The position numbers were made by a program, and so were the translations under genes. DNA of 64,000 nt from Methanomassiliicoccus sp. (GTDB taxonomy: Archaea; Thermoplasmatota; Thermoplasmata; Methanomassiliicoccales; Methanomassiliicoccaceae): positions 186,001-250,000 of the forward strand of contig JAAYAX010000004.1 of the NCBI GenBank assembly GCA_012719175.1, read 5' to 3'. This document shows positions 51,109-60,444 of the stretch, one piece after another; the first letter of the stretch is position 1; the number at the start of each line of letters is the position of its first letter. Below the pieces are notes generated by a model. It saw only the letters and a list, made by a program, of their open reading frames with translations. It did not search any database and was not told where the DNA came from.

Positions 51109-52776
51109 TTACATCATACCAGGCATGCCCATTCCGGGGGGCATTCCGCCTGGGGGCATCCCAGGAGCTGCGCCGCCGGGACCGGTGGGCATCTTCTTAG
51201 AGGCGATGACGTCGTCGATCCGGAGGATCATGCCAGCGACCTCGGTCGCGGACTCGATGGCCTGGGTCTTGACACGGAGGGGCTCGATGACGTTGGCCTC
51301 CAGCATGTTGGCCGGTTCGCCAGACTCCAGGTCAATGCCCATGTAGGCGGCGTTCTTCTTGCCCTCATGAGCGGTCTTCAGCTTGATGACCAGGTCGATG
51401 GGGTCCAGACCAGCGTTCTCGGCCAGCGCCCAGGGGATGATCTCCATGGCCTCAGCGAAGGCCTCGATGGCCAGCTGCTCGCGGCCACCAACGGACGAAG
51501 CGTAATCGGCCAGCCTCAGGGCGAGCTCGATCTCCGGAGCACCGCCGCCGGCGACAACCTTGCCGTCCTCCAGTGCGACACCGACGACCCTCAGGGAGTC
51601 GTGCAGGGCGCGCTCGACCTCATCCACAACATGCTCGGTCCCACCGCGGACGATGATGCTTATGGCCTTGGGGTTCTTGCAGCCGGTGACGAAGGTCATG
51701 GACTCCTCGCCGATCTTCTTCTCCTCGACCTGCTCAGCAACGCCCAGGTCTGACTTGGTGATGGAGTCGATGTTGCCAACGACGTTCCCTCCGGTGGCCT
51801 TGGACAGCTTCGCCAGGTCGGATTCCCTGACCCTGCGGCATGCGAAAATCCCGGCCTTGGCCAGGTAGTGCTGAACCAGGTCATCGGTGCCCTTCTGGAC
51901 GAACACAACGTTGGCGCCCAGGGACTTGAGCTTCTCGACCATCTCCTTCAGCTGGTTCTCCTCCTCATCGAGGAAGCGCTGCATGGAAGCGGGGTCGCGT
52001 ATCTGGATCTTGGCCTCGACCTCGGTCTTCTTGACCTCCATGGCGGAGGATATGAGGGCGATCTTGGCGTTCTTTACGACCTTAGGCATGCGGGGATGGA
52101 TCTTCTCCTTGTCGATGACAAGCCCGTTGATGAGCTCGGTGTCAGCGATGGATCCGCCGGTCTTTGTCTCCACCTTGATGTTGTCCACGTCAACAGTGAC
52201 CTTTCCGTCGCGCTTCTCGGCGATGGACTTGATGGCCTTGACGGACATATCGGAGAGCAGTTCCCTCTGGTCGCCCACGGACTTGCCGGTCATCGCGGTC
52301 ATGGCCACGCGCTTCAGCATCTCATCGCTCTTGCTGTCCACGGAGATCTTTTCGAGGACCTTCACAGCCTCGGATGCCGCCAGCTTGTAGCCATTGGCGA
52401 TGATGGTGGGGTGTACATTGTGATCTAGAAGTTGCTCGGCCTGCTTCAGCAGCTCACCGGCGAGGACCACGGAAGTAGTGGTCCCATCGCCGCACTCGGT
52501 GTCCTGGGTCTTAGCTACCTCGACGACCATCTTGGCTGCCGGGTGCTGAACGTCGATCTCCTTCAGGATGGTCACGCCATCGTTGGTGATCACAACATCT
52601 CCCAGGCTGTCCACGAGCATCTTGTCCATGCCCTTCGGTCCCAAGGTGGAGCGTACCGCGTCCGCGATCGCGCGGGCGGCCTGGATATTGTTACCCTGCG
52701 CTTCCTTGTTCTTGGTGCGCTCAGTGCCTTCTCGAAGCACGATGATAGGTTGGCTTTGTCCTAGAGAATATGCCAT
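51109..52776 (-). CDS. thsA: Thermosome (group II chaperonin) subunit
   Basis: The 555-aa subunit assembles in a double ring and folds proteins with ATP. Motifs include [61 protein letters not shown], and [13 protein letters not shown]. The C-terminus is a GGMPPGM-type glycine/methionine tail that projects into the cavity. GGAGGATAATTT precedes ATG 52776. It stands alone; archaea often hold further thermosome paralogues elsewhere. Confidence 0.97.
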   Translation of the reverse strand: MAYSLGQSQPIIVLREGTERTKNKEAQGNNIQAARAIADAVRSTLGPKGMDKMLVDSLGDVVITNDGVTILKEIDVQHPAAKMVVEVAKTQDTECGDGTTTSVVLAGELLKQAEQLLDHNVHPTIIANGYKLAASEAVKVLEKISVDSKSDEMLKRVAMTAMTGKSVGDQRELLSDMSVKAIKSIAEKRDGKVTVDVDNIKVETKTGGSIADTELINGLVIDKEKIHPRMPKVVKNAKIALISSAMEVKKTEVEAKIQIRDPASMQRFLDEEENQLKEMVEKLKSLGANVVFVQKGTDDLVQHYLAKAGIFACRRVRESDLAKLSKATGGNVVGNIDSITKSDLGVAEQVEEKKIGEESMTFVTGCKNPKAISIIVRGGTEHVVDEVERALHDSLRVVGVALEDGKVVAGGGAPEIELALRLADYASSVGGREQLAIEAFAEAMEIIPWALAENAGLDPIDLVIKLKTAHEGKKNAAYMGIDLESGEPANMLEANVIEPLRVKTQAIESATEVAGMILRIDDVIASKKMPTGPGGAAPGMPPGGMPPGMGMPGMM

Positions 52777-52916
52777 AAATTATCCTCCTTTCCGTTGGGG
52801 GGCCATATTTTATCGCTTCTATATAACTGTTATGGTTTTTCGTCGTCCCGCAGGCACCTTATGTGGCTGCTCCGCGTTGTGATGAATTTTATCCGCCTAA
52901 TGTCATTCCCTGGAGG

Positions 52917-53654
52917 ATGGCGGATGTTCCAGAGTTGGCCATCTCAGTGACCAACTTGACCAAGAGCTTCGGAGACCTCAAAGCGGTGGATGGTGTAAGC
53001 CTCTCTGTTCCTAGAGGGGAGATATTCGGACTGTTGGGCCCTAACGGTTCCGGAAAGACAACGCTCATCCACTGCCTCATGGGTATCTACCGGTTCGAGA
53101 CCGGGAGCATCCGGGTCCTGGACCACGATGTTCCCGGCCAGAAGAAGGAGGTGCGGCGCCGGACGGGCTTCATGCCCCAGGATATCTCCATCTACCAGGA
53201 CCTCAGCCCTGAGGAGAACATGCTCTTCTACGGCCGTCTTTACGGCCTTGATGACGGCTCCATCCGTCAGCGTACCCACCGCCTGTTCGAGTTTCTGGAC
53301 CTCGAGGAAAAGCGCTCGGTGGTATCGAGGACGCTGTCAGGAGGTCAGCGGAGGAGGGTGTCCCTGGGCATCGCCCTCCTCCCGGACCCTGACCTTATCA
53401 TATTGGACGAGCCCACTGTGGGGGTCGATCCCTTGCTACGCAAGCAGTTCTGGGACCACTTCCAGGAGCTGAGGGACCAGGGCAAGACCATCCTCATCAC
53501 CACCCACATAACCGACGAAGCGCTGAGAGTGGACCGGGTGGCGCTCATGATACGCGGCAAGATCCTGGCCCTGGGGAGGCCTGGGGACCTCATGGAGCAG
53601 GAGGGGGTCAGCTCGCTGGAGGACCTCTTCCTGCGCTTCGAGGGAGGTGCCTGA
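52917..53654 (+). CDS. ABC transporter ATP-binding protein
   Basis: The 245-aa ATPase has Walker A GPNGSGKTTLIHC near residue 42, the Q loop GFMPQDISIY, the signature LSGGQRRRVSLG, Walker B LIILDEPTVG, and H-loop TTHITDEA. These fit the DrrA/ABC-2 exporter class. The frame is open from 52863; ATG 52917 (MADVPELAISV) is preferred from family length. It overlaps the permease gene as TGATG, so both subunits are made together. Substrate unknown. Confidence 0.92.
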   Translation: MADVPELAISVTNLTKSFGDLKAVDGVSLSVPRGEIFGLLGPNGSGKTTLIHCLMGIYRFETGSIRVLDHDVPGQKKEVRRRTGFMPQDISIYQDLSPEENMLFYGRLYGLDDGSIRQRTHRLFEFLDLEEKRSVVSRTLSGGQRRRVSLGIALLPDPDLIILDEPTVGVDPLLRKQFWDHFQELRDQGKTILITTHITDEALRVDRVALMIRGKILALGRPGDLMEQEGVSSLEDLFLRFEGGA

Positions 53655-54754
53655 TGCGCCCGGCCTTGGCCATCGGCCTGAGGGTCATAAGGCAGCTCAC
53701 CAGGGACAGGCGCACCATCGGGATGATACTGATCGTACCGCTGGTCATCACCCTTCTCTTCGGTTACGCCCTACAGGGGGAGACCCAGCACAATCCTGTG
53801 ATCGTCGTCAACGAGGGGGCGGAAACGCCACTGAAGTCCAAGTTCGTGGAGGAGCTGCGAGCCGATGATAAGGTGGACGTGGTGGATGTCTCCGGCGACA
53901 TGAACGCCTCCTGGGATAGGATACGGGCCCGGGAGGTGAGCGCCCTGGTGGTGCTGCCCTCCGAGCTCAGCACCGATGTTCCCAGCCCTCCGTTCAACAT
54001 TACCCTCTTGGTATACGCGGACGAGGCCGAGCCTTCGGTAAGGGCCAGCGTCATGGCTGCGGTGAGCGCGGCCTTGGGCAGGACGGTCCAGGATTCAGCC
54101 CTCCCCGTGCAGCTGTCGGTGGAAACCCGCCCGGTGTGGGGCGAGGGGGAGCTTTCCGGCCTGGACGTTTCCCTCCCCGGGGTCATCGGCTTCATCATCA
54201 TGTTCCTGGTGCTGCTGCTCTCAGTCCTTCTGCTGGTGAGGGAGGACCTGGAGGGGACCAAGGTGAGGTTCTACGCCGCTCCCATCAACCGCTGGCAGAT
54301 GATGTCCGGGTATGTTCTGGGTATGACCTTCTTCGGTGTCCTCATCTCCCTGGTCGTGCTCACCGTGTCCATCGTGGTGTTCGGGGCGACGGTCCGGGGA
54401 GACATCTTGCTTGTCATAGGCTTCGTCATCCTGTTCTCCATCGGCACCATAATGCTTGCCATCCTCCTCTCGCGGCTTGCCAGGAACGAGTTCCAGGCTG
54501 TGCAGCTGGCGCCCATGATAGCCATCCCCTCCATCGCCCTGTCGGGCTTCCTGGTGCCTATCCAGACCCTGCCGGTGGAGCTGCAGTACATAGCCGCGTT
54601 CATCCCCCTGACCTATGCCATCGACGGGCTGAAGACCATCATGCTGCGCGGCGGTGGCTTTGGCGATATAACGCTGGATTTCGCGGCCCTGGTGATATAC
54701 GTGGTCCTGGCCTTCGCGGGGGCGGTCCTCTCCTCCAAGGAGACGGTGGCCTGA
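53654..54754 (+). CDS. ABC-2 type transporter permease
   Basis: The 366-aa membrane protein has one N-terminal helix (LIVPLVITLLFGYAL), a large extracellular domain of about 130 residues, and five further helices from about 175 on (GVIGFIIMFLVLLLSVLLLV, LSGFLVPIQTLPVELQY). This is the ABC-2 exporter plan (YhgE/DrrB type). It acts with the ATPase encoded just upstream to export lipids, peptides or drugs; the cargo is unknown. The gene converges on the radical SAM gene that follows, with 3 nt between stops. Confidence 0.9.
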   Translation: MRPALAIGLRVIRQLTRDRRTIGMILIVPLVITLLFGYALQGETQHNPVIVVNEGAETPLKSKFVEELRADDKVDVVDVSGDMNASWDRIRAREVSALVVLPSELSTDVPSPPFNITLLVYADEAEPSVRASVMAAVSAALGRTVQDSALPVQLSVETRPVWGEGELSGLDVSLPGVIGFIIMFLVLLLSVLLLVREDLEGTKVRFYAAPINRWQMMSGYVLGMTFFGVLISLVVLTVSIVVFGATVRGDILLVIGFVILFSIGTIMLAILLSRLARNEFQAVQLAPMIAIPSIALSGFLVPIQTLPVELQYIAAFIPLTYAIDGLKTIMLRGGGFGDITLDFAALVIYVVLAFAGAVLSSKETVA

Positions 54755-54757
54755 ATC

Positions 54758-55588
54758 TCAGAACGCCGCCGCGGTGCGGATCCCGGCCTCCCTCAGCATG
54801 CTCTCCAGCATAGCTATGATCTCCGAGTAGTAGGCATCGCTTTCTACGCGAGCGTCGAACTCGATGAGAGAGGAGGGCGATCTTTCGGCCAACCTCCGGC
54901 ACATGCGCGTCTTCATCCCTGGTCTCAGGTTCAGGCGGTCGATCATGGCCGACCTCACCCCTGAAGAGGCTATTCCTTGTACCAGTCCTTCGAGGTCGTG
55001 ATCGGTGATGGTGGGAATGATGGGTCCCAAGAACACATAGGTGTCGATGCCCTCGTCTACGAGGCACCGGGCTGCCCTCATCCTCCGGGAGGGGGGTGGG
55101 GCGTTGGCCTCGAATATTCCTGCCCTATCATCGGAGATGGTGTTGACTGTGATTCCCACCTCCGCGCCCCTTATCCTCTTAAGGATGTCACGGTCCCTCA
55201 GAACGAGGTCCGACTTGGTCAGCACAGACACTCTGGCACTAGCCTTTACGATCTCCTCCAGGCATCGACGCGTGAGGAGGGTCTCCGCCTCCAAGGGCTG
55301 ATAGGGATCGGTGACGGTGCCCAGACCGATGACCCCCTGGCGGCGGGGCAGCTCCTTGGCCAGGACCTGGGGTATGTTGACCTTGGCTACGATCTCTTTG
55401 CCCCATTCCAAGGGCGATGTCCGCATGACATAGGGGGCGTAGCAGTAGGCGCAGTCGTGACCGCAGCGGGTGTATGGGTTCAGAGCATGGTCGAGGCCAG
55501 GAAGTCTCGAGGGGGACAGGGCGGTGGAGCACATCTTCCGAACGAAGCTGGTCCGTCCCCCATCCGTGAACGCATCGAGGTCAGACAT
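54758..55588 (-). CDS. Radical SAM protein related to spore photoproduct lyase (COG1533)
   Basis: The 276-aa enzyme has the cluster motif RCGHDCAYCYAPYV (CxxxCxxC) near residue 42-50, preceded by GLDHALNPYTRC, which is typical of the SplB-like COG1533 proteins. Further motifs are GLGTVTDPYQPLEAE and TKSDLVLRDRDIL. Members may repair DNA photoproducts or perform other radical chemistry. The start overlaps the nreA stop by 8 nt, placing it at the end of a five-gene minus-strand series that includes NreA and a PolX-like protein. Confidence 0.82.
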   Translation of the reverse strand: MSDLDAFTDGGRTSFVRKMCSTALSPSRLPGLDHALNPYTRCGHDCAYCYAPYVMRTSPLEWGKEIVAKVNIPQVLAKELPRRQGVIGLGTVTDPYQPLEAETLLTRRCLEEIVKASARVSVLTKSDLVLRDRDILKRIRGAEVGITVNTISDDRAGIFEANAPPPSRRMRAARCLVDEGIDTYVFLGPIIPTITDHDLEGLVQGIASSGVRSAMIDRLNLRPGMKTRMCRRLAERSPSSLIEFDARVESDAYYSEIIAMLESMLREAGIRTAAAF

Positions 55589-56876
55589 AATCGTCGATCC
55601 TTCTCTGGGTCATCATGTCTGTTAGCACGGCGGACGAGCTGATCCACCTCTCCAGGGAGATGTCCATGCGTGAGACGATATGCTGGAGCGCGGTGCTGAG
55701 GGTCTCGAAGCCATGGGGGGTGGTCTTGAGAGCTGCCCTTACGTTCTCCCGCACGTTCCACACGCCCACGGGCATCACGTATCCAGGGTGTGCTTCCCTG
55801 AATATCACTGCCCCTGCCTGGCGACCCTCGGCCATGAGCAGTTCGTTCACCGCCAGCCGGGCGGCGTAGTAGCACCCCCCGATCTCCGCATAGTCCTTCC
55901 TGCCCTCATAGAACTCATGCGAGCTGATGATCTCGATCTGCTGCCCCAGGGGGTTCCAGGTGGTGTTGGGATACCACGCCTCGATGAGCTCGTACCTCCA
56001 GGTGGTGGGCATTAGAAGGATGCTCCAGCGGTTGTCTAGCATCTCCCAGTCGTACACGCGCCAGTCCTCTATGGTGGGATTCCTCTTGGTCGTCCGCAGC
56101 AGGTCCTTGCCCAGGATGTCATCCACGGCGGTGATCGACCATCTCGTGGGCACGAACCTCCTCCTCTTGTCGACGCCGAACGCACCCACCGAAAAGGCCT
56201 TCTGGATCTTGGAGATGAGGACACCCTCCCGGTATAACGCCTTGACCGCCTCCGTGGCCCTGAGGTCGGTGTCATAGAAGGCCTTCTCCACTCGGTGGTC
56301 GTACCGGGGGTTCCCTACCTCCAGGTTCTGCAACCGTGCCGAAGGGCCGAAGGGCTGGACCTCATCGTCCAGGATCAATCTCCCTGACGGCCTCTTCAGG
56401 AACTTGGCCTCCACCTCCGTGGGGTCGTTGGAGAGGGCCAGGTCCCTGGTGTGGTCAACGATCCGACCGTACTTGTGGAAGTCGGTGGCATCGATGCGGT
56501 ACTTTCCCCGCACCAGGCTGAAGCGGAAGTCCACGATCTCATCGATGGACTTCCCCACCCATAGCTCCGGGGTGTCCATGAGAGAGGTGTCCCCCATCAT
56601 GGGAGGGACCAGCGGACCTATGTCCACCTTAGGGTAGCCGAACCGGCCTACGAAGATCCCGGGCGGGGACATGCCTGCAAGGTCCAGGGAATCCATGAGG
56701 TTCCTGCTGCGGGAGCGGGAATAGAACTTGATCATCAGGGGGCAGCGGTCCTTTCCGCACAGGTTCTTCGAGCCCTTGCATATGACACAGGGCGAGCCCG
56801 CGGGCACCTCCAAGACCCCGGCGGTGGAGAGGGAGCGAACGTGGTTATCGAACGTGCTGGAGGACTGATCGAACAT
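55581..56876 (-). CDS. nreA: NreA DNA-repair protein
   Basis: NreA is an archaeal DNA-damage tolerance factor that contacts PCNA. The 431-aa protein has the N-terminal zinc motif CVICKGSKNLCGKDRCP (about 30-47), the following VGRFGYPKVDIGPLVPP block and a conserved C-terminal body (QIEIISSHEFYEGRKDYAEI). The last residues QRRIDDYV fit a PCNA-interacting Qxxhxxaa box ending at the C-terminus, as in known NreA. It overlaps the radical SAM gene downstream and follows the GNAT gene after 61 nt. Confidence 0.9.
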   Translation of the reverse strand: MFDQSSSTFDNHVRSLSTAGVLEVPAGSPCVICKGSKNLCGKDRCPLMIKFYSRSRSRNLMDSLDLAGMSPPGIFVGRFGYPKVDIGPLVPPMMGDTSLMDTPELWVGKSIDEIVDFRFSLVRGKYRIDATDFHKYGRIVDHTRDLALSNDPTEVEAKFLKRPSGRLILDDEVQPFGPSARLQNLEVGNPRYDHRVEKAFYDTDLRATEAVKALYREGVLISKIQKAFSVGAFGVDKRRRFVPTRWSITAVDDILGKDLLRTTKRNPTIEDWRVYDWEMLDNRWSILLMPTTWRYELIEAWYPNTTWNPLGQQIEIISSHEFYEGRKDYAEIGGCYYAARLAVNELLMAEGRQAGAVIFREAHPGYVMPVGVWNVRENVRAALKTTPHGFETLSTALQHIVSRMDISLERWISSSAVLTDMMTQRRIDDYV

Positions 56877-56937
56877 GCCTCTTTTCGCAGAGGCGGGTCT
56901 CTATATATCCTTTGTGACCGGACCTCCGAACACCCCG

Positions 56938-57903
56938 CTAACCGGCCCAGGAGGTTATGTTACAGTTCCCCACCTCGTTGTACTCTCCCTTCTTGATCAT
57001 GCGCACGTTGGCCCCCTTCAGAAGGTAGGTCCGGGAGAGCATGGCCATGTATAGGGAGGTGTCGCTCACCGCGAAGCGGGTCATGACCTTCTCCTTCCCT
57101 GCCTCCAGCGTCCCTGCTTCGCACGCGGCCAGGAGGCGGTCCAGCGCCTGATTGTGATCGGGAACGGACGGGTCCACCAGCACGGTCTTGATGGACGCGT
57201 AGGCGCTCTCCTCCCCGTGATGATAGGTGTGAAGGAGGGCACAGCCCTGGACGGATTCCCCCTCCTTCAGGACATAGACCTTTCCCAGCTCCTTGCGCAA
57301 GATCACCTCGGCGTCCATGCTGTAATCCAGATAGGGATTTATCCTCTGGCTGAGCGGAGATATGTACTGCGAGATATCGCCCACGGCGTCCGGGGCGATC
57401 TCCGACACGCCCTCTGTGACCACATCGTTGCGGCGCAAGATCCTTTCCAGGATGACCACGGTCTTCTCCGGCCGGTACCCGGCGGTCAGGTAGAAGTGCA
57501 GGTTCTTCGGTATGTTGGACAGGGTCTCCAGCCCGATGACCGAGCAGCCTCTCTCTAGCAGGTGCGCCTCGCACCCGGCCAGGAGACGGCGTCCGACACC
57601 GTGGTCCTGGTACGAGGGCAGGACCTCCAGGGGGCCGGTCCAGCCCACCCTGCCCACAACATGGCAGAAGGCGGAGCCGATGATCTTACCCTTCTCCACG
57701 GCCACCAGGCAGCCCTGGGGGTCCTTCCAAAGGTATGCCGCGATGATCTTCTGGGACCGCTTAGGATACGTGAACTTCCGACCGACCGACTGCGTGGCCA
57801 GGTCTGACCAGGCCAGCTGACCGGCCTCCCGTACCTCCTCGACGTCCTCTGCGGTCATCCTCCTGATGGTGACGTCCTTTCCCTTTCGTGCGAACATGCT
57901 CAT
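56938..57903 (-). CDS. Tandem GNAT acetyltransferase
   Basis: Residues 10-165 form a canonical GNAT domain with VTIRRMTAEDVEEVREA at the start and acetyl-CoA motif SYQDHGVGRRLLAGCEAHL. Residues 170-321 look like a second, weaker GNAT-type fold (DAEVILRKELGKVYVLKEGE, NQALDRLLAACEAG) lacking a clear CoA loop. The substrate is unknown. It lies 6 nt from the PolX-like gene, in the same repair-related run. Confidence 0.75.
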   Translation of the reverse strand: MSMFARKGKDVTIRRMTAEDVEEVREAGQLAWSDLATQSVGRKFTYPKRSQKIIAAYLWKDPQGCLVAVEKGKIIGSAFCHVVGRVGWTGPLEVLPSYQDHGVGRRLLAGCEAHLLERGCSVIGLETLSNIPKNLHFYLTAGYRPEKTVVILERILRRNDVVTEGVSEIAPDAVGDISQYISPLSQRINPYLDYSMDAEVILRKELGKVYVLKEGESVQGCALLHTYHHGEESAYASIKTVLVDPSVPDHNQALDRLLAACEAGTLEAGKEKVMTRFAVSDTSLYMAMLSRTYLLKGANVRMIKKGEYNEVGNCNITSWAG

Positions 57904-57909
57904 CGTTGC

Positions 57910-59574
57910 TCACTTCCTCCATTCCCTTTGCTGGAGTGCGTGCGGGGGCAGCACGTTCAGCATCCTTTGCGGCTCCAGGCCTGCCCGTCGGACCATGGAG
58001 ACGGCCCAGTCCCAGTCTTGGGGCTTGAGGGGGCATGCGGAATCGGTACCGAGCGAGTAGAACGCTCCTAGCTCATAAAGACCATAAGCGTCGTTATCAT
58101 CGAGGTCCTGTCTGTCGGGATGGGCATTTATCTCCAACGCCACCTTCCTCTCGGCCGCCCTCTCGGCGATGGGGCGTAGGTCCTGGATGACCCTCTCCCG
58201 AAGGCCCAGTACCCGGCCGCAGGGATGCCCCAGCACATCCATGCAGGGATCGTCCAGGGCGTGGAGGATCCTTGCCCTCATCCCGTCCTCTCCCATGTCG
58301 AGCTTGGTGTTCACCGAGGCTATCACCAGGTCCATGTCCTCAAGCAGCGAGGGGGGTGCTTCGAGCTTGCCGTCGGGAGCGATGTTCACCTCGATACCCT
58401 TCAACAGAGTGACCGGAGAGCGCGCATCCGCCTCATCCACCATATCGTTCCTCCGTGCCAGCGTCTCCCCGTCGACCCGCCGCCCGAGGCGATCGCACAG
58501 GCAGATATAGGAGTGGCCGATGGACGCCGCGGCCTCTGCCATCATCTCCACGTTGATGGAGCCGTCCGTGAGGATGGAGCGCACCCTCAGGTCTCCAAGG
58601 AGATCGGTCTTCGCCACCACTCCATCGTAAGGCCGGCCTCTATCCCTCATCTCCTCGGGAACGAGCTCCTGTCCGGCCGCACCATAGATCTCCGCCTCGG
58701 TCGAGAACGGTCCTTCTTCGGCCGAAAGGGGACCGTACCTGGCCTCAAGGGCGGAGAGGACCTCATCGACATGGGCCTGGGGGCCGGTGCGGCGGAAGTT
58801 CTCCAGGGCGAATCGCTGCTCGGTGACCTGGCGCAGCATGCACCCCGCCCCGGAGGAGGTCTTGCCCACAGCCAGGTCCCTTTCCACCACCGTCAGCTCG
58901 GTGATCTCCGGGCAGGTCCCGAACTTGGCTATGGCCAGTTCGGGCGTGGGGGATGCGAACAGCAGCGTTATGTTGGCCACTGCGGCCACCTTCCTTCGGG
59001 CGGGACCGGATAGCTCGATCCTGCTAACAATGCCGCCCTCCTGCATGCATGTTAAGACACGCTCGGCAGAGCGTAGGGCGTACGGAGTGGGGACCTCCGC
59101 CGCCTCTTCCCTCCTCCATACCAGCCATTCCTTGATCCGCCTCTCCGCGTCCTCGCCGATCCGGATGTTGGTGGATAGGACGCCTTCATCCAAGGCCCGG
59201 AGCAGAGCGTCCACCGAGCGCACGTCCAGGTTGCTCACCAGTTCCGCAATGGCCCCCAGGCCAAGGACAGGCGCGTCGCGGAAGATGGGAAGATCTTCCG
59301 GCAGAAGGTCGCGCACCGCCTCCAGGGCTTCGATCCTGCCCGTGGACAGAAGCTCGTTGAGCTTGGCGGCGATGCTCTCGCCGACCCCCTCTATCCTGCG
59401 CAGCTCTCCCCGTTCGCTGATGATTTGCAAAGGTTCCGCCAGTTCCTCGATGCTACTGGAGGCCTTGAGGTAGGAGCTTGAACGCCAACGGTCCCCCTTG
59501 ATCTCCATGGCCAAGGCCAGCTCCCAGAACCTGTCCGCGGCCTCCTGGTTCTCCGCCCTACTGACCATGAGCAT
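57910..59574 (-). CDS. PolX/PHP-family protein with degenerate polymerase and phosphoesterase sites
   Basis: The 554-aa protein aligns end to end with bacterial-type PolX: helix-hairpin-helix IEGVGESIAAKLNEL (about 60-75), polymerase domain to 300, and PHP domain 300-554. The polymerase DxD (in VGDID) is NIT here (Asn201, Thr203). In the PHP site DLHVHS is DLRVRS (Arg330, Arg332), TDHS is CDRL (Arg362), ASVH is ASVN (Asn422) and TDAH is TDSA (Ala513). Glu395, His450 and Asp511 remain. It is therefore probably inactive in both reactions and acts as a DNA-binding scaffold or regulator. LarB is 22 nt upstream. Confidence 0.88.
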   Translation of the reverse strand: MLMVSRAENQEAADRFWELALAMEIKGDRWRSSSYLKASSSIEELAEPLQIISERGELRRIEGVGESIAAKLNELLSTGRIEALEAVRDLLPEDLPIFRDAPVLGLGAIAELVSNLDVRSVDALLRALDEGVLSTNIRIGEDAERRIKEWLVWRREEAAEVPTPYALRSAERVLTCMQEGGIVSRIELSGPARRKVAAVANITLLFASPTPELAIAKFGTCPEITELTVVERDLAVGKTSSGAGCMLRQVTEQRFALENFRRTGPQAHVDEVLSALEARYGPLSAEEGPFSTEAEIYGAAGQELVPEEMRDRGRPYDGVVAKTDLLGDLRVRSILTDGSINVEMMAEAAASIGHSYICLCDRLGRRVDGETLARRNDMVDEADARSPVTLLKGIEVNIAPDGKLEAPPSLLEDMDLVIASVNTKLDMGEDGMRARILHALDDPCMDVLGHPCGRVLGLRERVIQDLRPIAERAAERKVALEINAHPDRQDLDDNDAYGLYELGAFYSLGTDSACPLKPQDWDWAVSMVRRAGLEPQRMLNVLPPHALQQREWRK

Positions 59575-59595
59575 CGCCCCCTTCCGGGCGAGCGT

Positions 59596-60357
59596 TCACC
59601 GCCGGCACCTCAGGCTGATAAGGGCAGCCGTCGCCCCCGCCCCTATGCCGTTGTCTATGTTCACGACGGTGAGTCCCGGAGAGCATGATTGCAGCATGGA
59701 GACCAGTGCTGCCTTGCCCTCCCCTCCCGCACCATAGCCGACGGAGGTGGGCACCCCTATCACGGGAACGTCGGCAAGGGAGGAGACGACCGATGCCAAT
59801 GCACCTTCCATACCGGCCACCACCACCAGGGCGTCCACCCCCGCCTCCAGCATGGCCACCAAGGGGTCTAAGAAGCGATGGAAGGCCGCGATGCCCACAT
59901 CCCTGGCGACCATGACCTCTACTCCCATGGCCTCCGCCACCGTCCTCGCCTCCTCAGCGGCCCGCAGGTCCGAGGTACCGGCCGCCAGGATGCCTATCCT
60001 GCCTCTCGATGCCATCGCCTGTTCTCGCTCCACCCGTAGCATGGCAGCCGGCCGAATGTAGGATACCATGCCCTCGCCCACTGCCCTGCACACCGCCTCA
60101 TAATGATGCTCGTCCGCTCGGGATACAAGGACGCGGTCCGTTTCTCTGATGACCTCGCTCACAATCTCCGCCACCTCCTCGGGGCTCTTGCTCTGTCCAT
60201 AGATTATCTCAGGGATGCCCTTACGACAGGAGCGCCGGGTGTCGAACAACGTGTGCTCGCGGATGCGAACCACGTAGTCCAATCGCAGCTGACGTTCAGC
60301 CTCTTCAATGGTCAGCTCCCCGTCCCTGTATCGTTCCAGAACATCCCGGGCGGTCAT
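59596..60357 (-). CDS. larB: LarB-like nickel-pincer nucleotide synthase
   Basis: LarB carboxylates and hydrolyses NaAD to make the precursor of the nickel-pincer cofactor of lactate racemase and relatives. The 253-aa protein has the AIR-carboxylase-like core GRIGILAAGTSDLRAAEEAR, VVVAGMEGALASVVSSLADV, and VIGVPTSVGYGAGGEGKAAL. The N-terminal DTRRSCRKGIPEIIYGQ region is typical of LarB. It is divergent from larE (spacer 87 nt), while LarC was not found in the window. The short gap to the PolX-like gene suggests cotranscription. Confidence 0.9.
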   Translation of the reverse strand: MTARDVLERYRDGELTIEEAERQLRLDYVVRIREHTLFDTRRSCRKGIPEIIYGQSKSPEEVAEIVSEVIRETDRVLVSRADEHHYEAVCRAVGEGMVSYIRPAAMLRVEREQAMASRGRIGILAAGTSDLRAAEEARTVAEAMGVEVMVARDVGIAAFHRFLDPLVAMLEAGVDALVVVAGMEGALASVVSSLADVPVIGVPTSVGYGAGGEGKAALVSMLQSCSPGLTVVNIDNGIGAGATAALISLRCRR

Positions 60358-60444
60358 CCTCGCAACATATGTTGCCTCGTAATATTATTTGTTCCCTCCC
60401 CTGGAGGAGGGAAACGATTTAGGAACGGTCGGCGTTGGAGCTTC

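Noticed and set aside
60103-60444. Extension of larE to 60103
   Set aside because: This part lies antisense to larB; the protein matches LarE only from 60445.
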